64,000 nt of DNA from Psychrobacter jeotgali (lineage in GTDB: Bacteria; Pseudomonadota; Gammaproteobacteria; Pseudomonadales; Moraxellaceae). A program made the translations under genes and the position numbers. A model generated the notes under the pieces. It was not told the DNA's origin. It ran no database searches and saw only the letters and a list, made by a program, of their open reading frames with translations. Location: positions 3,038,001 through 3,102,000 of the forward strand of contig NZ_CAJHAF010000001.1 in the NCBI RefSeq assembly GCF_904846315.1, read 5' to 3'. Of the stretch, positions 38,943 through 48,143 are shown piece by piece; positions within the stretch are counted from its first letter, which is position 1, and each line of letters starts with the position of its first letter.

Positions 38943-40154
38943 ATGACCACTTCCGCCGCTGCTAATACGCAAATGATTGACTTACTCCCTTCCGCCTTCA
39001 AATCTTCATTATCCCATACGGCGCTTGATCGACTAAAAAAAATAAACAACCAGCATGAAACTTGGTTGCTGCCGCCATTAGTAGACTTGTGCGCACGCTT
39101 ACGTGAGCCTGGACAACAGCAGCATGGCACCCTTATATCTGAAGGACAAGCGGCGCGTGCTAATGGTTTTTTGCACGTAGTGATTCCACCAGATACCAAT
39201 CCTATTTTGGAAAATGGCTCATTATTAAAAGGCTTGCGTGAACGGGCTTTGGAAGATGGTGGTATCTTTCTACATATTCTTGGTGCCTTAACCGCAGGGC
39301 TTGCCGGCGAGCAACCCTCTAATATTGCTGGTCTAAAAAAGGGCGGCTGTATAGCAGTCTCTAATGCCCGCCGACCTTTTACCAATGATTTGGTGCTACT
39401 GCGTACATTGGAGTATGCAGCGACTTTTGGCCTAAAAGTGTTCTTTTATCCTGATGAGCCCAGCTTATCTAATAATGGGGTAGCGCACGAAGGTTATATT
39501 GCTTCTTATCATGGCTTGCCAGGCATTCCTTGGATAGCAGAAACGGTGGCATTATCAACTCAATTGTTGATGGTAGAGGAAACGGGTATTGCTGCGCATT
39601 TTAGCCAGTTGTCTTGCAAGTCTTCAGTGGAGCTGATGCGCTGGGCCAAGGATAAAGGCTTGCCTGTCACTTGTGATGTAGCGATGCATCAGCTTTATCT
39701 AACTGATGATAATCTAGAGGGCTTCAATGCGCAGGCTTATGTGCTACCGCCGCTGCGCAGTAACACTGATCAGCAAGCGTTAAGGCGAGGGCTTAAAGAT
39801 GGCACCATTGATGCAATATGTAGTCATCATGAACCCTTAAATGCGACTGCTAAAAAGGCACCCTTTGCAGAAAGTACGCCGGGTATTTCAAATTTTGATA
39901 CTTTTATGGCGCTGGCTTGTCAACTGGTTCGAGATGAGATCTTAACTTTAGAACAATTAGTAGATAAGATTTGCCTCAATCCAGCAGAAATCGCTGGTAT
40001 AAAGACACAATACGAAAGTACTGGCGGCGCTATAATAGTGGATCCTAATCTTGCATGGCAGGTAACCTCAGAGACGATGTACTCTAATGGCAAAAACACG
40101 CCTTTTTATGGACAACAGCTAAAAGGACGCGTTGTGGAGACTTTTTTTGGTTAA
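38943..40154 (+). CDS. pyrC': Dihydroorotase-like protein, probably inactive (PyrC')
   Basis: A 403-residue dihydroorotase homologue of the amidohydrolase family. The metal-binding HxH of active enzymes (DxHxHLREPG) reads DLCARLREPG here, with Cys50 and Arg52 replacing both histidines. The later HxxH is HFSQ, and the catalytic-Asp motif (TDHAPH) reads SHHEPL. So the active site is degraded while the fold is kept. In Pseudomonas the pyrC' gene next to pyrB encodes such a protein, which is a structural partner of ATCase. A true dihydroorotase must be elsewhere in the genome. It follows pyrB by 115 bases. Confidence 0.9.
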   Translation: MTTSAAANTQMIDLLPSAFKSSLSHTALDRLKKINNQHETWLLPPLVDLCARLREPGQQQHGTLISEGQAARANGFLHVVIPPDTNPILENGSLLKGLRERALEDGGIFLHILGALTAGLAGEQPSNIAGLKKGGCIAVSNARRPFTNDLVLLRTLEYAATFGLKVFFYPDEPSLSNNGVAHEGYIASYHGLPGIPWIAETVALSTQLLMVEETGIAAHFSQLSCKSSVELMRWAKDKGLPVTCDVAMHQLYLTDDNLEGFNAQAYVLPPLRSNTDQQALRRGLKDGTIDAICSHHEPLNATAKKAPFAESTPGISNFDTFMALACQLVRDEILTLEQLVDKICLNPAEIAGIKTQYESTGGAIIVDPNLAWQVTSETMYSNGKNTPFYGQQLKGRVVETFFG

Positions 40155-40659
40155 TATACCTTTTAAGGATGACAAGTTACCGCATGACATTATCAAGACT
40201 AATGAATCTACTGGATCTATTAAGGCGGTAGCGATTTATGAGATTGTCAAAGGTGGCGGCGCACTATTAGGAGCTGTGGCGTTATGGCTGTGGCATGAGG
40301 ACTTGCAGCGCTGGCTGGCAACCGCTACAGAGGCTTGGGATCAGCAATTTGGAAAACTGTTAGCGCCGCAAGTTGCAAGCACCGTTCAGCTGGCGCAAAA
40401 AGCCAGTAAGAATTGGACGTTATTTTTACTGTTGATCTTTGCTTATGCCAGCCTACGTTTTATTGAGGCTTACGGCCTGTGGCAGGATAAAACTTGGGCG
40501 TATTGGTTTAGCGTTATCGGCTACGGAATATTCATTCCTATTGAGCTATATTATTTAATCGTTAGTCCATTTGACTGGTTTAAGCTGGCTATTTTGATAT
40601 CGAATATCGTCATCGTGGTAGTGGTTTATCGTAGTATGAAACAAAAGGGTCTGATATAA
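40147..40659 (+). CDS. DUF2127 family membrane protein
   Basis: A 170-residue protein with the DUF2127 start (SIKAVAIYEIVKGGGALLGA) and about four hydrophobic segments, near residues 41-58, 97-113, 123-143 and 147-165. There is no in-frame ATG near the start. TTG at 40147 has GGAG seven bases upstream and overlaps the end of the PyrC' gene by eight bases; TTG at 40132 is an alternative. The overlap suggests coupling to the pyrimidine genes, but a shared function is not implied. Function unknown. Confidence 0.75.
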   Translation: MVNIPFKDDKLPHDIIKTNESTGSIKAVAIYEIVKGGGALLGAVALWLWHEDLQRWLATATEAWDQQFGKLLAPQVASTVQLAQKASKNWTLFLLLIFAYASLRFIEAYGLWQDKTWAYWFSVIGYGIFIPIELYYLIVSPFDWFKLAILISNIVIVVVVYRSMKQKGLI

Positions 40660-40698
40660 ATAACTAGGTTAAGCAGTCGATTAAAAGTAACAACATCC

Positions 40699-40730
40699 CA
40701 GTAAAGGTTTTTAAAACCTACCTTTTACTG
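40699..40730. terminator. Weak hairpin between convergent genes
   Basis: CAGTAAAGG pairs with CCTTTTACTG (one bulge), with an inner AGGTTTT/AAAACCT alternative. No proper T-run follows on either strand, so its strength as a terminator is doubtful. Confidence 0.4.
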
Positions 40731-40760
40731 AGATATTATTATTTATAGTTTAAGCTAGAA

Positions 40761-42041
40761 CTACAAAGATTTAGGCGCTACAGGCTGTTTTTCAGTAATA
40801 GTTTTGGCTACTTTACCAACGCTTAATCCTTGTACTAGAATTGAAAATATAACGACAGCATAGGTCAATGAAAGTAGAATATCTCGCTCGGGGCCTGAAG
40901 GCAGTTGTAGTACCAATGCCACCGAAATACCACCCCGCAAGCCGCCCCATGTCAACACCTTCCAAGCGCCTTCTGGCAAATCAAGCTGATGACTAAAGGT
41001 TTTGGTAGTCATGCCGACCACAATAAACCGAGCCAGCAGTACGATAATAATAGTCAGGCCTGCCGCTATAAATAAGTTACCCGAATAGGCAATCATAACC
41101 ACTTCAAGGCCGATTAAAACAAACAGTATGGCGTTCAAAATCTCATCAATTAATTCCCAAAACAGATCTATGTAATGACGAGTCTGATCGCTCATAGCTC
41201 GTGCACGTCCACGATTACCGACCATAAGTCCCATCATCACCATAGCGAGCGGCCCTGATAAATGCCAAGAGCTCGCCAGCGCATAACCGCCTATTACTCC
41301 CGCAAGGGTGAGTAATACCTCTTCTTGATAACTATCAATACTCTTGATCATATAATATAGAATGCTACCCAGCACTAAGCCAAAAACAATACCACCACCG
41401 GCCTCAACGGCTAAAGTATGAGCGACATAGTTGACGGTAGGGATATCGCCGCTAGCCAAAATACCCAGTAGTAACACAAAGATAACTACGCCAATACCGT
41501 CATTAAATAATGATTCGCCAGCGATAACCGTTTCTAAGCTTTTGGGAGCGCCGGCTGAGGCCAAAATGCCCATGACTGCAATCGGATCGGTAGGGGATAT
41601 TAAGGCACCAAATAGTAGACACCATATAAATGGTAAACCGAAACCTAGTAATGGCAAAAGGAAGTAAATTGCTGCTGCAATAAGCAGGGCTGAGATGATG
41701 GTGCCAAAACCCGCTAAAATACCAATGGGTAGCTTATAGCGTTTTAAGTCGCCGATATTGACGTGTAAAGCTGCGGCGAATAGCAACATCGACAGCATTC
41801 CATCGAGTAAGACCTCAGTAAAATCCAGCTGCTCTAATAAACTGACCTCATAATCGATAAGCTCATCAAAGCCTAAAAAACCCAAAAATATTGCCCCAAT
41901 GGACAATAATATAGAGATAACCATTACCCCGATGGTAGTGGGTAAGCCAACAAAACGTTGATTAACGTAGGCCAATATAGCGGTAATAGTCAAAAAAACA
42001 GCGCTAATTTCAAGGATGCTTAGACTGGTTGCAGATACCAT
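40761..42041 (-). CDS. CPA1 family Na+/H+ antiporter
   Basis: A 426-residue cation:proton antiporter with about twelve membrane segments. The CPA1 hallmarks are present: LISPTDPIAVMGILASAG in TM4-like position, and the ion-binding ND pair in ESLFNDGIGVVIFVLLLG. The arginine-containing WGGLRGGISVALVLQLP is also typical of NhaP/NHE-type carriers. It has only a short C-terminal tail (ITEKQPVAPKSL). It exchanges Na+ or K+ for protons; the ion cannot be told. It is the last gene of a three-gene minus-strand cluster, 50 bases after the DUF2254 gene. Confidence 0.92.
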   Translation of the reverse strand: MVSATSLSILEISAVFLTITAILAYVNQRFVGLPTTIGVMVISILLSIGAIFLGFLGFDELIDYEVSLLEQLDFTEVLLDGMLSMLLFAAALHVNIGDLKRYKLPIGILAGFGTIISALLIAAAIYFLLPLLGFGLPFIWCLLFGALISPTDPIAVMGILASAGAPKSLETVIAGESLFNDGIGVVIFVLLLGILASGDIPTVNYVAHTLAVEAGGGIVFGLVLGSILYYMIKSIDSYQEEVLLTLAGVIGGYALASSWHLSGPLAMVMMGLMVGNRGRARAMSDQTRHYIDLFWELIDEILNAILFVLIGLEVVMIAYSGNLFIAAGLTIIIVLLARFIVVGMTTKTFSHQLDLPEGAWKVLTWGGLRGGISVALVLQLPSGPERDILLSLTYAVVIFSILVQGLSVGKVAKTITEKQPVAPKSL

Positions 42042-42091
42042 GGGAAGCTCGCAAATTATGATAAAAATTAAAAAAATATAAATTGAGTAAG

Positions 42092-43756
42092 CTAACTAGA
42101 CTGAGTTTCTAGCGCTTCATGGATATGAGTAGAAAACTCACTAACGTACTCGAAGTGTCGATGTTTAGCATTATTGTCGCTAATAAACTGCCGAGCTTGC
42201 TGACACATAGTGATTAAGTCCTCTATCATCTCCCTATAAGCTAAGTTTTCTTGTCCAGCACGTTCAATTAAATCAAGCTCATGTAGCAAGGTCTGGCGCT
42301 GGGCATCATTGACACAAGAATAGTTAAGATCAGTCATCGCCTGACACAAGACTTTTAGCACCATCAGGTCAGTGGTCGCATAACGCCGAATTTCACCCAG
42401 TGAGGTGTCTATAAAGTCAGATATCTTTGGTGTTTTGGTAATGACCGCCAATATGGCTACACGGGGCTGATTAGAGGTAATGTCTGATCTATCATTATCG
42501 TGTGGCGGCGTATAAAAATGATAAGGACTGGGCGGCTGGCGACGCATCATCACGCTCAAACAAATGGTTAGGGATTGAACACAGTTGACCGCCGTTTTGG
42601 GATCATTAGTTCCTGGCGAGAGCGCCCGTACCGCAATTTCGGTCACTTGACCTAAGCTATAGGCAATATCATTAGAGTGCGTAGGCCGCTGTGTAATATT
42701 AACGCAAGCAGCGAAGCTCTGCCAAAACGCTCCATCAGGATTGCGTGACAGGATAGCTAGGTTTGAGGTTTTAGTCTTTTTTAGATGACTGGCTTTATTA
42801 GCGGGGCGCTGATAAAAATGACCTATAACGTTTCTATCAGTAATAAAGTTGCCAAGATTAGAATACAGCTGGATGACACCCCCATAATCTCTAGCTAGTG
42901 TGATTAGGGATTTTGTATAAATTTGCTGCAGGTAACCTGAACTAGGGGCGTAAATCGGTGTCGCTGGCCAAGTCTTATATTGCTCAACATCTATTGCTGC
43001 TACATCACGCTGATGCTGTATATCGCAATGATCATCATACCAGTAGCCAATATTATATAGTGCATCGTCACTGGCATGCTGAATAACATGGGAGGCTTGA
43101 ATGGCATGGACCATATGCTGAATAAAGTATACCAACAGCAGGGCGCAGCTAATAGCCATGATAATAGCGAAAGTTACCGCCAGTTGGGGCACTCCAAAAG
43201 CCACGTCGTGCTTATGAATAGCCTTTAGGACTAATAGGCTATAGCTGAAGGTGCCAATAAAAGCACCAAGAACCAGCTGGTTTGAGGTATCGGTCAAAAA
43301 GTTACGCAGCAGTCTAGGACCAAACTGCGATGAAGCCATTGATAGTACGGCAATAGTAATTGAAAAGGTGGTTCCCGCCACCCCCAATACTGCACCGGCG
43401 ATAGTAGTCATAATAGCGCGGGCAGCTGCATCATCGCCGGTAAAGGCAAAGCCAATCTCTTTGACCGCCTCACGGTCAAAATACTCATCAATAGTAACTA
43501 ACACCGGTGCCAAAATTATACCGAGCATCACGCAAACGGTTGGAATAAACCAATAAGAGCCTAACAGCTGTTGCCATAAAGTTCTTAGCCGTTCAGGCAG
43601 ACTGGTTAAGGTTTGCAGCGACCATAGCTGTGCGAACTGTTTGAGCCATTGTAAGCTGGTTACAATGATGCTTTTAGGTAGCGTTTTTTTAGCATAATCA
43701 GACAAAGCTATAAGCTCCAAAATATTAAGTTCAACAGGATATTGCCAGCTAACCAT
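42092..43756 (-). CDS. DUF2254 family membrane protein
   Basis: A 554-residue protein of the DUF2254 family, whose function is not known. Four hydrophobic segments are seen at about residues 72-90, 118-140, 163-183 and 194-217. The motif AGAVLGVAGTTFSITIAVLS, then SSQFGPRLLRNFLTDTSNQL, are family signatures. A large soluble C-terminal domain includes RALSPGTNDPKTAVNCVQSL. The first 60 residues, before the first membrane segment, are not conserved as far as I can judge. It lies between the YihY-like and antiporter genes. Confidence 0.85.
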   Translation of the reverse strand: MVSWQYPVELNILELIALSDYAKKTLPKSIIVTSLQWLKQFAQLWSLQTLTSLPERLRTLWQQLLGSYWFIPTVCVMLGIILAPVLVTIDEYFDREAVKEIGFAFTGDDAAARAIMTTIAGAVLGVAGTTFSITIAVLSMASSQFGPRLLRNFLTDTSNQLVLGAFIGTFSYSLLVLKAIHKHDVAFGVPQLAVTFAIIMAISCALLLVYFIQHMVHAIQASHVIQHASDDALYNIGYWYDDHCDIQHQRDVAAIDVEQYKTWPATPIYAPSSGYLQQIYTKSLITLARDYGGVIQLYSNLGNFITDRNVIGHFYQRPANKASHLKKTKTSNLAILSRNPDGAFWQSFAACVNITQRPTHSNDIAYSLGQVTEIAVRALSPGTNDPKTAVNCVQSLTICLSVMMRRQPPSPYHFYTPPHDNDRSDITSNQPRVAILAVITKTPKISDFIDTSLGEIRRYATTDLMVLKVLCQAMTDLNYSCVNDAQRQTLLHELDLIERAGQENLAYREMIEDLITMCQQARQFISDNNAKHRHFEYVSEFSTHIHEALETQSS

Positions 43757-43823
43757 CCTATTTTAACGTAAAGCGTCTAACGTAAAACGCTATTTTGATT
43801 AATCAGTATGGTGAGCTTTTATT

Positions 43824-45326
43824 TCATTTATAGCGCTGAGGGTTGTCTGCTTCGGTAATAATCGGACTTCTGTTGTCGTTCCTATGATGATTAGCGGAAT
43901 TATTGATGTTATCGACAGAATCGTTTGGAATTAAGATCTCATTGTTATGATTATCTGTGATCTGGTCACTATCATCGTCATAGGGTTGGGCTTCAAGATG
44001 AGGACTAGAAGAGTGAGTAGTAATCTGTTGCTTATCTGTACTTTGGCTATCATCTTTAGCTGATTTTTCTCGCGGCTCACTATGCGCAAAGATAGCAGCT
44101 AAGGGTAAGTCAAGTTGATGCTTAGCATAAATTTCAGTGTTTACAAACCTATTGACCAATAAACCCAACCATGGTTTTTGGTTTTTAGCTTTTATATCTT
44201 CAAGCTCATCTTTAATGGGCAGCGGATAAGGTAGAGTACGATAAAAATCCCACAGGGTCATTTGCCCTAAATCTCTTTTAAGTACGTATTCATCATTATC
44301 GGTGGTCGCAATCAGATTGCTGTCTTTGAGGTAATTAATATAGGTGTACCATTTAGGCAACTCCTTTCTACCCAGTACATCACGAAGCTGTTGTTCATTA
44401 ACCGCTTCCCCTTTTAAGTAATGGCTGTGTATGAGGTTGAGCATATCCAGCAAGCTAAGCAGCGGATGGCGCGGATGAACTTCTCGAGTTTCAAAGATAG
44501 TTAAAGTATAACTAATTTCAACACCTAATAAAATTAAGTTCCAAGATAAAAAGATCCACAATAAGAATATCGGCAAGGCAGCAAATGCCCCGTAAATAGC
44601 CTCGTAACTGGTAAAGTTGGTCATTACCGTACCAAAGACATGTTTGAGTAATTCAAAAACAATAGCCACAATAATCCCAGCAATCGCGGCGTTTTTGAAC
44701 GGTACTCGGGCTTTGGGAATGAACCAATACATCCCAATAAATCCAGCTACGGTAATACCTATCGAGATCACTTGTACCCAAAAAGACCAATCAATGCCAT
44801 AGCCGGCGATCTGTCTATTCAAAAAGCTGAGGCTTTGCACCGTGCTCGAAACAATAAAAGCCGTACCTAGCACCAAAGGGCCCAGTGTCACGATAGTCCA
44901 ATAACGCACCATGCTTTTCATACCGCCAGAGCGATCTTCTACGCGCCAAATTTGGTTAAAAGCTCGTTCGATAGTCGTTAGCGTCAGGATGGTGGTCACG
45001 AATAGCACCATTGCCCCTATAGCGGTTAAGTTGGTTGATTTTTCTGCAAAGTTATTAATGTATTTACTGACCTGTAAACCTGATTGCGGCAGTAAGTTAC
45101 TATAGATAACTTCATAAATCTGCGCTCTAACCATTGCCAAAGCTGGAACCGAGGATAGGATCATCAACAATACGGTCAATATAGGCACGATTGATAGCAT
45201 AGTGGTATAAGTCAGAGAGGCGGCTTTTTGTTGGCAGTTATCTTCTATAAAATGCCGAGTCAAAAAGCGCAGGAACTGAAACCAGCGCTGTTGTAAAAAA
45301 GGAATTTTTTTTGTTAGCTTATCCAT
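43824..45326 (-). CDS. YihY/BrkB family membrane protein
   Basis: A UPF0761 (YihY/BrkB) inner-membrane protein of 500 residues from this start. The N-terminal DNCQQKAASLTYTTMLSIVP is diagnostic, and about six membrane segments fill the first 290 residues. A cytoplasmic region with winged-helix-like character follows (NEQQLRDVLGRKELPKWYTY). The tail from about residue 400 is hydrophilic and rich in Asp, Asn and His. E. coli YihY has 290 residues and no such tail. Starts at 45326 (MDKL), 45335 and 45392 (GTG) are possible; none has a good ribosome binding site. Once called RNase BN, a role now given to another gene; function unknown. Confidence 0.87.
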   Translation of the reverse strand: MDKLTKKIPFLQQRWFQFLRFLTRHFIEDNCQQKAASLTYTTMLSIVPILTVLLMILSSVPALAMVRAQIYEVIYSNLLPQSGLQVSKYINNFAEKSTNLTAIGAMVLFVTTILTLTTIERAFNQIWRVEDRSGGMKSMVRYWTIVTLGPLVLGTAFIVSSTVQSLSFLNRQIAGYGIDWSFWVQVISIGITVAGFIGMYWFIPKARVPFKNAAIAGIIVAIVFELLKHVFGTVMTNFTSYEAIYGAFAALPIFLLWIFLSWNLILLGVEISYTLTIFETREVHPRHPLLSLLDMLNLIHSHYLKGEAVNEQQLRDVLGRKELPKWYTYINYLKDSNLIATTDNDEYVLKRDLGQMTLWDFYRTLPYPLPIKDELEDIKAKNQKPWLGLLVNRFVNTEIYAKHQLDLPLAAIFAHSEPREKSAKDDSQSTDKQQITTHSSSPHLEAQPYDDDSDQITDNHNNEILIPNDSVDNINNSANHHRNDNRSPIITEADNPQRYK

Positions 45327-45557
45327 AAGAACCATATAAAAGGTAAAAAGGTGACAGTAGTGTAACAAAAATGCAAGGTCAGCATCTGCCACTTATTTGT
45401 GTCAAAATGCTCAACGGTAGTGTTTGGCCAATAACAATGGTTTTAAACCATAAAGTTAGCAGTAGCTGGTTTGCATGTGAGCTTAGGAGTCGGGCATAAT
45501 GTCATTTATTAAACCACTTACCCTTTAAAACTATAATCGTTATAGGAAGCGTTATTC

Positions 45558-46175
45558 ATGAGTCAAACTGCCCCGTATGTTTTGGTGCTCTATTATTCTA
45601 GCCATGGTACTACCAAAACTTTGGCTTATGCCATCGCTCAAGGTATTGAAGATGCGGGTATGACGGCTCGTATTCGGACAGTACCGACAGTGGCACCTGA
45701 GACTACAGCCAGTAAGCCTGCTATTCCTGATGACGGTGATCTTTATTGTACTATGGATGATCTGAAGGACTGCATGGGGCTGGCGCTGGGTAGCCCAACC
45801 CACTTTGGTAATATGGCGGCGCCTATGAAGTACTTTTGGGACAATACTGTCACCCTTTGGCTGGCAGGCAATCTGCAAAATAAGCCAGCTTCAGTATTTA
45901 CCGCTACAGGAACTATGCATGGCGGGCAAGAAACCACGCTATTGACTATGATGTTACCACTCATGCATCACGGTATGATGATTGTGGGCATACCTTACGG
46001 CGAGGCGGCGCTTAATCGTACTAGCCGAGGGGGTACGCCTTATGGCGCCAGTCACGTCAGTGGGCCGCTGCACGATCAAGCGGTATCTGATGATGAGCGT
46101 GAGCTAGCCATTGCTCAAGGTCGCCGCTTAGCGATCAGTGCTAAAGCATTAGCGCAAGCCAACTGGGGCCGCTGA
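45558..46175 (+). CDS. wrbA: NAD(P)H:quinone oxidoreductase WrbA
   Basis: A 205-residue flavodoxin-fold quinone reductase. The FMN phosphate loop YYSSHGTTKTLA lies near the N-terminus, followed by GSPTHFGNMAAPMKYFWD and the TGTMHGGQETTLLTMMLPLM segment typical of WrbA. It reduces quinones by two electrons and so limits redox cycling. AGGAAG precedes the ATG. The DUF2069 gene follows 62 bases downstream, a pairing also seen in pseudomonads. Confidence 0.93.
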   Translation: MSQTAPYVLVLYYSSHGTTKTLAYAIAQGIEDAGMTARIRTVPTVAPETTASKPAIPDDGDLYCTMDDLKDCMGLALGSPTHFGNMAAPMKYFWDNTVTLWLAGNLQNKPASVFTATGTMHGGQETTLLTMMLPLMHHGMMIVGIPYGEAALNRTSRGGTPYGASHVSGPLHDQAVSDDERELAIAQGRRLAISAKALAQANWGR

Positions 46176-46237
46176 GCAAGTTTTGTTACTTGCTCAGAAC
46201 CTAAAATATGAGTTTAATCTAGGATAATACTGCCACG

Positions 46238-46750
46238 ATGCCAAATCGTTCTGATTCACCCCATGAGTCTACTGCTGCCACTACTCACGCCGCTAAGCCT
46301 GAACCAGTAGCGGCAAACACTAGGTCTGCTGATCCCAGCAAACCTATAGCACCTATGCGTCAGCGTTTGCAGGTTACTTGGGGGATGTGGCTGCTCTACC
46401 GTTTGCTAGCGTTGCCTATTCTTATCAATATTATCAATCCTAGTAGTCCTGATATAATAGGGGGAATCGCTTGGTATGGCTTATGGTTGCTTCCCGCCTT
46501 TATATTTACGCCAGTGATGTTACGTGGACGCTCGCCTTATATGCTCCTGATAGGGAGTATGCTGACTTTGGTTTATTTGGGCGCTAGTGGGGTGGTATTG
46601 TTCACTCGAGTTTATGGTAGTAGCTTTGCTGAAATCTTAGTTTATACTATCGATTTTGGCTTACTACTATTGATTAATACTTGGCTGTTTTTATTACTCA
46701 AGCGCTTACCTTCGATGAATAATGTGGTTAAGCAGCCACGCTCGCGCTAG
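46238..46750 (+). CDS. DUF2069 family membrane protein
   Basis: A 170-residue protein whose C-terminal two thirds match DUF2069: four hydrophobic segments at about residues 51-66, 77-98, 103-125 and 132-155. The first 40 residues are Ala/Pro/Ser-rich and probably disordered. No catalytic motif is visible and function is unknown. It is downstream of wrbA and upstream of a strong terminator. ATG codons at the start and at residue 42 (MRQRLQ) are both possible. Confidence 0.78.
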   Translation: MPNRSDSPHESTAATTHAAKPEPVAANTRSADPSKPIAPMRQRLQVTWGMWLLYRLLALPILINIINPSSPDIIGGIAWYGLWLLPAFIFTPVMLRGRSPYMLLIGSMLTLVYLGASGVVLFTRVYGSSFAEILVYTIDFGLLLLINTWLFLLLKRLPSMNNVVKQPRSR

Positions 46751-46773
46751 ATAATTCCGTTATATAAAAAATC

Positions 46774-46817
46774 AAAAAGGCGGCGCTCTATAGTTACTAT
46801 AGAGCGCCGCCTTTTTT
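46774..46817. terminator. Bidirectional terminator, 20-bp perfect stem
   Basis: Twenty bases pair perfectly around a TTA loop, with GGCGGCGCTCTATAG as the core. As flank it on the left and Ts on the right. It separates the convergent DUF2069 and DUF3108 genes. Confidence 0.93.
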
Positions 46818-46861
46818 ATAGAGTGCTAATGATTAAAAATCACTAATAGTTAGGGTCTTAC

Positions 46862-47599
46862 TTAGTTTACTTTAGTTAATTCCAAGTCCATCTTTTTACC
46901 ATCGTTATTTTGGGTCACTTTCACTGGTAGATAGTCTAAGCTTGGCGCCAGCCAAAAGCTGGTTGAGCGACTATTATCATCGTGAATACGGTCAACACGG
47001 ACGGTATCAAAAGTACCAGCAGGCACTGTTATCTTAGTATTACCTGACTTCTTAAATGGCGTTTTTTCAATTTTGTCTTTTTTGGCCATATAGTAATTGC
47101 CAGAAAATTTGCCATTTAATAGATCTTGGCGAATTTGTACTTCAAGACTTAAGTCGTCAAAGGCTTGCTGCGCCATATTCATATTGACGGTTTTACCTCT
47201 ATAGGTACTGGCCACTTGCTTGCCCGCAGGGTTGTAATTAAGGTTGTGGGTGCGACCAATACCAAACAGTTTATAAGTAGTACTGGCTTTGCTAGGAGTT
47301 ACATTATTACCAGAAAGCGAAAACACACTACTTTGCGAAGCAGTAGCAACACCAGCTACGCGCGCATTGACATCATATTTCCAAGTGTTTCCGGATTTAC
47401 TTAAAGTGCGTGTAGCCGTACCTTTATATTTGTCTTCAACGGTAAAGTTATAACTGGCGCTAGAGGGCTGGACAGCCTTTGCACTAGCAAGAGTAGGGGC
47501 GGTCATACTTAAAGCTCCAATAGCGGCGATGCTGACGCCAGTAGTTAAGGCAGATAAAACTTTAGATTTCCTAGATTTTATCATAGATAAGTTATTCAT
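46862..47599 (-). CDS. DUF3108 family periplasmic protein
   Basis: A 245-residue protein with a signal peptide: a basic start (MIKSRKSKVLS), a hydrophobic core and ALASAKA as probable cleavage site near residue 43. The mature part matches DUF3108: SYNFTVEDKYKGTATRTLSK, then FDDLSLEVQIRQDLLNGKF and TFDTVRVDRIHDDNSRSTSF, ending FWLAPSLDYLPVKVTQNNDG. Members are predicted beta-rich envelope proteins of unknown role. ATG codons at residues 1 and 6 are both possible. AAGGAA precedes the start. Confidence 0.85.
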   Translation of the reverse strand: MNNLSMIKSRKSKVLSALTTGVSIAAIGALSMTAPTLASAKAVQPSSASYNFTVEDKYKGTATRTLSKSGNTWKYDVNARVAGVATASQSSVFSLSGNNVTPSKASTTYKLFGIGRTHNLNYNPAGKQVASTYRGKTVNMNMAQQAFDDLSLEVQIRQDLLNGKFSGNYYMAKKDKIEKTPFKKSGNTKITVPAGTFDTVRVDRIHDDNSRSTSFWLAPSLDYLPVKVTQNNDGKKMDLELTKVN

Positions 47600-47941
47600 A
47601 AATATTCCTTGAGATCATTAATTTTAGAGTAATAGGTATAATTATTTGCTAAATGTTTTAAATTTTTATAGCGATTACATATATTCTTTAGAAGCTATTT
47701 AAATAGAAGCTATAAAACCCAAAGCGTATTAAGTACGCATTAGAGTGTTAACTATTATAATGGTTATATCCTGTTACAACTTCAAGGGAAGCTTACCGTT
47801 TAGACGTTCCCCTCTTGTAGCAGATGTTACGGTAAAGCGCCAAGCGCTGATGATAGGTAAAATCTTGTGAGTAAGGTTGCTGATTGACGGTTATTAGTAA
47901 GTCATCCTGCGCAGTCTTCTTGTAAATTTTTTGTCTTTACA

Positions 47942-47970
47942 CTTGAAGCGCGCACGTCTTGCCCCCACTT
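47942..47970 (+). promoter_or_regulatory. Sigma-32 heat-shock promoter of groESL
   Basis: CTTGAA at 47942-47947 is followed after 14-15 bases by CCCCCACTT at 47962-47970, a close match to the sigma-32 consensus (CTTGAA, 13-15 bases, CCCCATnT). It lies about 175 bases upstream of groES in a 544-base gap. The remaining part of the gap (47600-47941) is AT-rich and must also hold the promoter of the divergent DUF3108 gene. No CIRCE element is seen. Confidence 0.8.
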
Positions 47971-48143
47971 TTGGAAGCAAGCTCAATGCTTATATTCAGA
48001 GTATTATCTTTTAAGGAATTTTAACTACTGCCTTATTATCGGGCTTTTTATTATGCTTTAAAATAATTTCTCTGAAACACTGGAATTGGGATCAAAACCA
48101 AATACACCTTTTATTTAACAACCAACTTTTTGGAGTCATTTCG

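Noticed and set aside
40138..40150. Run of seven Ts near the end of the PyrC' gene, as a possible programmed frameshift
   Set aside because: The PyrC' frame reads through it intact and ends naturally, and the next gene has its own start with a ribosome binding site.
43251..43556. Antisense ORF of about 100 codons inside the DUF2254 gene
   Set aside because: It mirrors membrane-segment codons of the gene on the other strand and has no own context.
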